Origin: an uncultured Collinsella sp.
GTDB lineage: Bacteria > Actinomycetota > Coriobacteriia > Coriobacteriales > Coriobacteriaceae
Assembly (NCBI GenBank): GCA_902493515.1
Contig: CABUPE010000025.1
Location: forward strand, 1 to 34,317
Direction of reading: 5' to 3'
Length of the DNA stretch: 34,317 nt
How positions within the stretch are numbered: the stretch's first letter is position 1; every line of letters begins with the position of its first letter. Positions 31,480 through 34,317 of the stretch are shown here, piece by piece. A program made the translations under genes and the position numbers. Below the pieces are notes generated by a model. That model had not been told where the DNA came from, did not search any database, and saw only the letters and a list, made by a program, of their open reading frames with translations.

Positions 31480-32781
31480 GTGTTGAACATCACCGCTTCT
31501 GACGTCAAGGACGCCAAGCTCACCGCTACGGTCACCATCCCGGCCGCCGACGTCGACGCCGCGATCAAGAAGGCCTACAAGGACACCGCCAAGAAGTACC
31601 GCTTCCCGGGCTTCCGCGCCGGTAAGGCCCCCCGTCCGGTCATCGACTCCGCTCTTGGCGCCGAGGCTACCCTCGCTCAGGCCACCAACGACCTGATCGC
31701 CGCCAACGAGCCCGCCGTCCTCAACGAGCTGGACATCGTCCCCACCAAGAACGGTGACTACAAGGAGCTCGACCTCGCCAAGGATCACGAGGACTACACC
31801 TACACCGTCGAGTTCTCCCTGCGTCCCGCCGCTGAGCTCTCCTCCTTCGACGCTGTCGAGATCGAGATGCCCCCTGCGGAGGTCACCGAGTCCGAGATCA
31901 ACAACCAGGTCGAGATGCTTCTCAACTACCGTGCCACCTTCGAGGACGTCGAGGGTCGCGCCGTCGAGGCCGAGGACTACGTCACCGTCGACCTCAAGGC
32001 CGTCGAGAACGCCGACAACTTTGCCGCCGAGGGCCGCATGCTCATCGCCGGTAGCGACAGCAACCCCAAGGAGTTCAACGAGGCCCTGATCGGCGCTAAC
32101 GTTGACGACGTCAAGACCGTCACCTGGACCGACGAGGTCGAGGAGGGCGAGGAGGCCGAGACCCACACCGTCGAGGTCACCGTCAAGGGCATCAAGGTCC
32201 GCAACACCCCCGAGCTCACCGACGAGCTTGTCAAGTCCGACTTTGGCTTCGACAGCATCGATGCCATGCGCGACGCCATTAAGATCGAGATCGAGCAGGA
32301 CAAGGCTTCCCGCCTGCCGGCCGAGAAGGAGAACCGTTGCGTCTCCGCTCTTGCTGAGCGTCTGCAGCTCGACGAGATGGACGCCGACTACGAGCAGTCC
32401 GTCTTTGAGGAGCTTGGCCAGAACTTCCTGTCCAACCTTGCTGCCCGCGGCATGACCCTGGACACCTGGCTTCCCGCTTCCGGTCTGACCATGGAGCAGT
32501 TCATCGGCGACCTGCACAAGCAGGCCAACGACGTTGCCCGTGAGTCCCTGGCTCTGGACGCCCTCGCCCGCGAGCTCAAGATTGAGGTTACCGAGGACGA
32601 CGTCAACGCCGAGTTCGAGAAGGCTGGCGTCAAGGACGTCGAGGCTTCCAAGGCCGAGTTCATCGCCGATGGCCGCATGCCTGCCGTCCGCGAGTCCATC
32701 CGTCGCTCCAAGGCCGTCGACCACCTGGTCGAGAACGCCAAGGTGACCGAGGTCGACGAGACCGCCAAGGACGCCGAGTAA
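31480..32781 (+). CDS. tig: Trigger factor
   Basis: A ~433-aa ribosome-bound chaperone and peptidyl-prolyl isomerase. The ribosome-binding signature GFRAGKAP is at residues 44-51. A FKBP-like domain follows (VTVDLKAVEN...), then the helical C-terminal arms, which are acidic. The length matches E. coli Tig (432). The start is not certain: AGGAGG at 31471-31476 suits the GTG at 31480 or the TTG directly after it at 31483. An ATG at 31468 lies upstream of that ribosome-binding site and is less likely. The open frame continues upstream through tRNA-Leu, but that is not coding. It is followed by clpP and clpX, the common tig-clpP-clpX order. Confidence 0.95.
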   Translation: MLNITASDVKDAKLTATVTIPAADVDAAIKKAYKDTAKKYRFPGFRAGKAPRPVIDSALGAEATLAQATNDLIAANEPAVLNELDIVPTKNGDYKELDLAKDHEDYTYTVEFSLRPAAELSSFDAVEIEMPPAEVTESEINNQVEMLLNYRATFEDVEGRAVEAEDYVTVDLKAVENADNFAAEGRMLIAGSDSNPKEFNEALIGANVDDVKTVTWTDEVEEGEEAETHTVEVTVKGIKVRNTPELTDELVKSDFGFDSIDAMRDAIKIEIEQDKASRLPAEKENRCVSALAERLQLDEMDADYEQSVFEELGQNFLSNLAARGMTLDTWLPASGLTMEQFIGDLHKQANDVARESLALDALARELKIEVTEDDVNAEFEKAGVKDVEASKAEFIADGRMPAVRESIRRSKAVDHLVENAKVTEVDETAKDAE

Positions 32782-32857
32782 TTCTCGCCACCTTGCCCAC
32801 GAGCGCATGCGTGCGCCCGTGATGGGGTAAAGTTATACACCGGTTATCCGGTTGCTT

Positions 32858-32902
32858 CGTACGGTGCCAGCCAATGCATAGCATGCGGGCACCGTACGTT
32901 TA
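32858..32902 (+). terminator. Hairpin between tig and clpP, probable terminator
   Basis: A perfect 11-bp stem, CGTACGGTGCC (32858-32868) with GGCACCGTACG (32888-32898), a 19-base loop, then TTTA. The T run is short, so termination may be partial. The clpP start is about 45 bases further on. Confidence 0.7.
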
Positions 32903-32944
32903 TCTAGAACCAATTTGGTCCGCAAGAGAGAAATGGAGATGCGT

Positions 32945-33565
32945 ATGATCGCCAAGTTCGATTCCGCCCTCGTGCCATACGTTATCGAGCAGACGCCGCG
33001 CGGCGAGCGCAGCTACGATATCTATTCGCGCCTGCTCAACGACCGCATCATCTTCTTGGGCGAGGAGATCAACTCCGTCAGCGCCAACCTGGTCGTTGCC
33101 CAGCTGCTGCATCTTGAGAGCCAGGATGCCGAGAAGGATATCTCGCTCTACATCAATTCGCCCGGTGGCGAGGTCTACTCCGGCCTGGCGATTCTGGACA
33201 CCATGAACTTCATCAAGCCGCAGGTCTCGACCATTTGCGTCGGTATGGCCGCGTCTATGGCCGCTGTGCTGCTTTCGGCCGGCGCCAAGGGCAAGCGCTT
33301 CTGCCTGCCGCACTCCAAGGTCATGATTCACCAGCCCAGCGGCGGTGCCCAGGGTCAGCAGACCGAGATCGAGATCGTGGCCGAGGAGATCAAGAAGACT
33401 CGCCGCGAGCTCAACCAGATCCTGTCCGACGCCTCGGGCCAGCCCATCGAGAAGGTCCAGGCCGACACCGAGCGCGACAACTACCTGACCGCTGCCGAGG
33501 CCCTCGACTACGGCCTGATCGACCGTATCGTCACCTCGCGCGATCTCGCCGCGAAGGACGCCTAG
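32945..33565 (+). CDS. clpP: ATP-dependent Clp protease proteolytic subunit
   Basis: A 206-aa serine protease. The catalytic triad is visible: S104 (GMAASMA), H129 (MIHQPSG) and D178 (DTERD), with the spacing seen in E. coli ClpP. Other marks: INSPGGEV and DRIIFLGEEI. I choose the ATG at 32945, with GGAG 6 bases upstream; in-frame ATGs at 32933 and 32939 are close alternatives and add only 2-4 residues. Forms tetradecamers that work with ClpX for regulated protein degradation. clpX starts one base after the stop, so they form an operon. Confidence 0.97.
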   Translation: MIAKFDSALVPYVIEQTPRGERSYDIYSRLLNDRIIFLGEEINSVSANLVVAQLLHLESQDAEKDISLYINSPGGEVYSGLAILDTMNFIKPQVSTICVGMAASMAAVLLSAGAKGKRFCLPHSKVMIHQPSGGAQGQQTEIEIVAEEIKKTRRELNQILSDASGQPIEKVQADTERDNYLTAAEALDYGLIDRIVTSRDLAAKDA

Positions 33566-33566
33566 G

Positions 33567-34317
33567 ATGGCAGGTAACATGCAGGACAACTTTGACGAGA
33601 ACGGCAACCCCATCCGCTGCTCCTTCTGCGGAAAAGAGCAGGGCCAGGTTCGTCGCCTCGTAAAGGGCCCGACCAACATCTTTATCTGTGACGAGTGCGT
33701 CGCCGCCTGTTCCGAGATTCTGGAAGAGTCGCTGGCTTCGGACTTTATGGACGCTGCCCGCAACGGCAAACTGCCAGGCTTCCTCAACGACCACGGTCAG
33801 GCTGCATCCCAGCCGGCTGTGGACCCCGAGACCGAGGGCTTTGAGCTTGAGGACGACCGTCAGGTCATCACACACGTGCCGACGCCGCACGAGATCTATG
33901 ACGAGCTTTCGGCCTATGTAATGGGCCAGGAGGACGCCAAGCGTGCCATGTCGGTGGCCGTGTACAACCACTATCGCCGCGTGATCGAGGGCGGCGCTGC
34001 GCTTTCGGCCTTTGACGACGGTTTGGACTCGCAGCTCGATGATGATATGGACGAGGTGGAGCTCGCCAAGTCCAACATTTTGCTGCTCGGTCCCACCGGT
34101 ACCGGTAAGACGCTGCTCGCCCAGACGCTCGCACGTATCCTCGAGGTGCCGTTTGCCATCGCCGACGCCACCGCGCTTACCGAGGCCGGCTACGTGGGCG
34201 AGGACGTGGAGAACATCCTGCTCAAGCTCATTAACGCCGCCGATGGCGACATTGAGCGCGCGCAGGTGGGCATCATCTACGTGGACGAGATCGACAAGAT
34301 CGCCCGCAAGGCCGAGA
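33567..34317 (+). CDS. clpX: ATP-dependent Clp protease ATP-binding subunit ClpX, 3' part outside window
   Basis: The first ~250 residues of ClpX. The N-terminal zinc-binding domain has C18, C21, C41 and C44. The AAA+ core has Walker A GPTGTGKT (residues 175-182) and Walker B YVDEID (D240, E241). The linker between them, before Walker A, has an extra acidic stretch (DDGLDSQLDDDMDEVE) that is longer than in E. coli. It unfolds substrates and feeds them to ClpP. The ATG at 33567 is one base after the clpP stop; an in-frame ATG at 33579 is possible. The frame runs to the window end without a stop. Confidence 0.95.
   Translation, partial: MAGNMQDNFDENGNPIRCSFCGKEQGQVRRLVKGPTNIFICDECVAACSEILEESLASDFMDAARNGKLPGFLNDHGQAASQPAVDPETEGFELEDDRQVITHVPTPHEIYDELSAYVMGQEDAKRAMSVAVYNHYRRVIEGGAALSAFDDGLDSQLDDDMDEVELAKSNILLLGPTGTGKTLLAQTLARILEVPFAIADATALTEAGYVGEDVENILLKLINAADGDIERAQVGIIYVDEIDKIARKAE

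Overview
The window looks like chromosome from a high-GC, anaerobic, fermentative actinobacterium of the class Coriobacteriia, most likely Collinsella or a close relative. That placement is an inference from GC-rich codon use, a complete formate hydrogenlyase (FHL) cluster in a non-proteobacterial context, an AbiEi/DUF559-type gene of actinobacterial style, and the general look of the proteins. No search was run.

Layout. (1) 1-300: a 5'-truncated tRNA-Pro, tRNA-Gly, a terminator and the first long hairpin repeat. (2) 358-2540, minus strand: an AbiEi-like/DUF559-like protein bracketed by two near-identical hairpin repeats, then a RelB/DinJ-type antitoxin with a PIN-domain toxin and a recognisable promoter. 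(3) 2541-2871: an AT-rich control region with a 9-bp-arm palindrome and a structured leader. (4) 2872-18286, plus strand: a formate hydrogenlyase cluster in hyf-type order: HydN-like ferredoxin, fdhF (selenoprotein with in-frame UGA and SECIS), hyfA, hyfBCDEFGHI, hycH/hyfJ, hycI and focA. (5) 18409-24310: a cytoplasmic molybdopterin oxidoreductase, then selA, selB and selC (tRNA-Sec, anticodon TCA). The selC gene has its own candidate promoter and terminator and lies partly hidden under an open frame leading into mobA. (6) 24402-25459: mobA and a DUF3343 (putative Se/S carrier-like) protein with a cysteine-rich N-terminus. (7) 25711-27123: NADP-type glutamate dehydrogenase with terminator. (8) 27308-31041: a two-gene molybdenum hydroxylase (FAD subunit; fused 2Fe-2S plus Mo subunit) that resembles E. 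coli YgfM/XdhD. (9) 31079-31212: large inverted repeats, including a perfect 38-bp-arm palindrome. (10) 31309-34317: tRNA-Leu and the housekeeping run tig, clpP, clpX (clpX cut by the window end).

How it fits together. FocA moves formate. The Sec-containing FdhF oxidises it, and electrons pass through HydN/HyfA ferredoxins and HyfH to the HyfG/HyfI [NiFe] site, which makes H2. The antiporter-like HyfB/D/F and the HyfC/E subunits form a membrane arm that could move ions. HycI and HycH mature the hydrogenase. SelA, SelB and tRNA-Sec supply selenocysteine for FdhF, and MobA makes the bis-guanylyl Mo cofactor it needs. The DUF3343 gene and the XdhD-like hydroxylase suggest a second use of selenium, as a labile Mo-hydroxylase cofactor. 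The whole stretch therefore reads as a selenium/molybdenum/hydrogen island. selD, hypA-F and fdhD are not in the window.

The most unusual DNA-level feature is a family of long, almost perfect intergenic inverted repeats placed just after gene 3' ends. Their sequences differ between copies while pairing is largely preserved.
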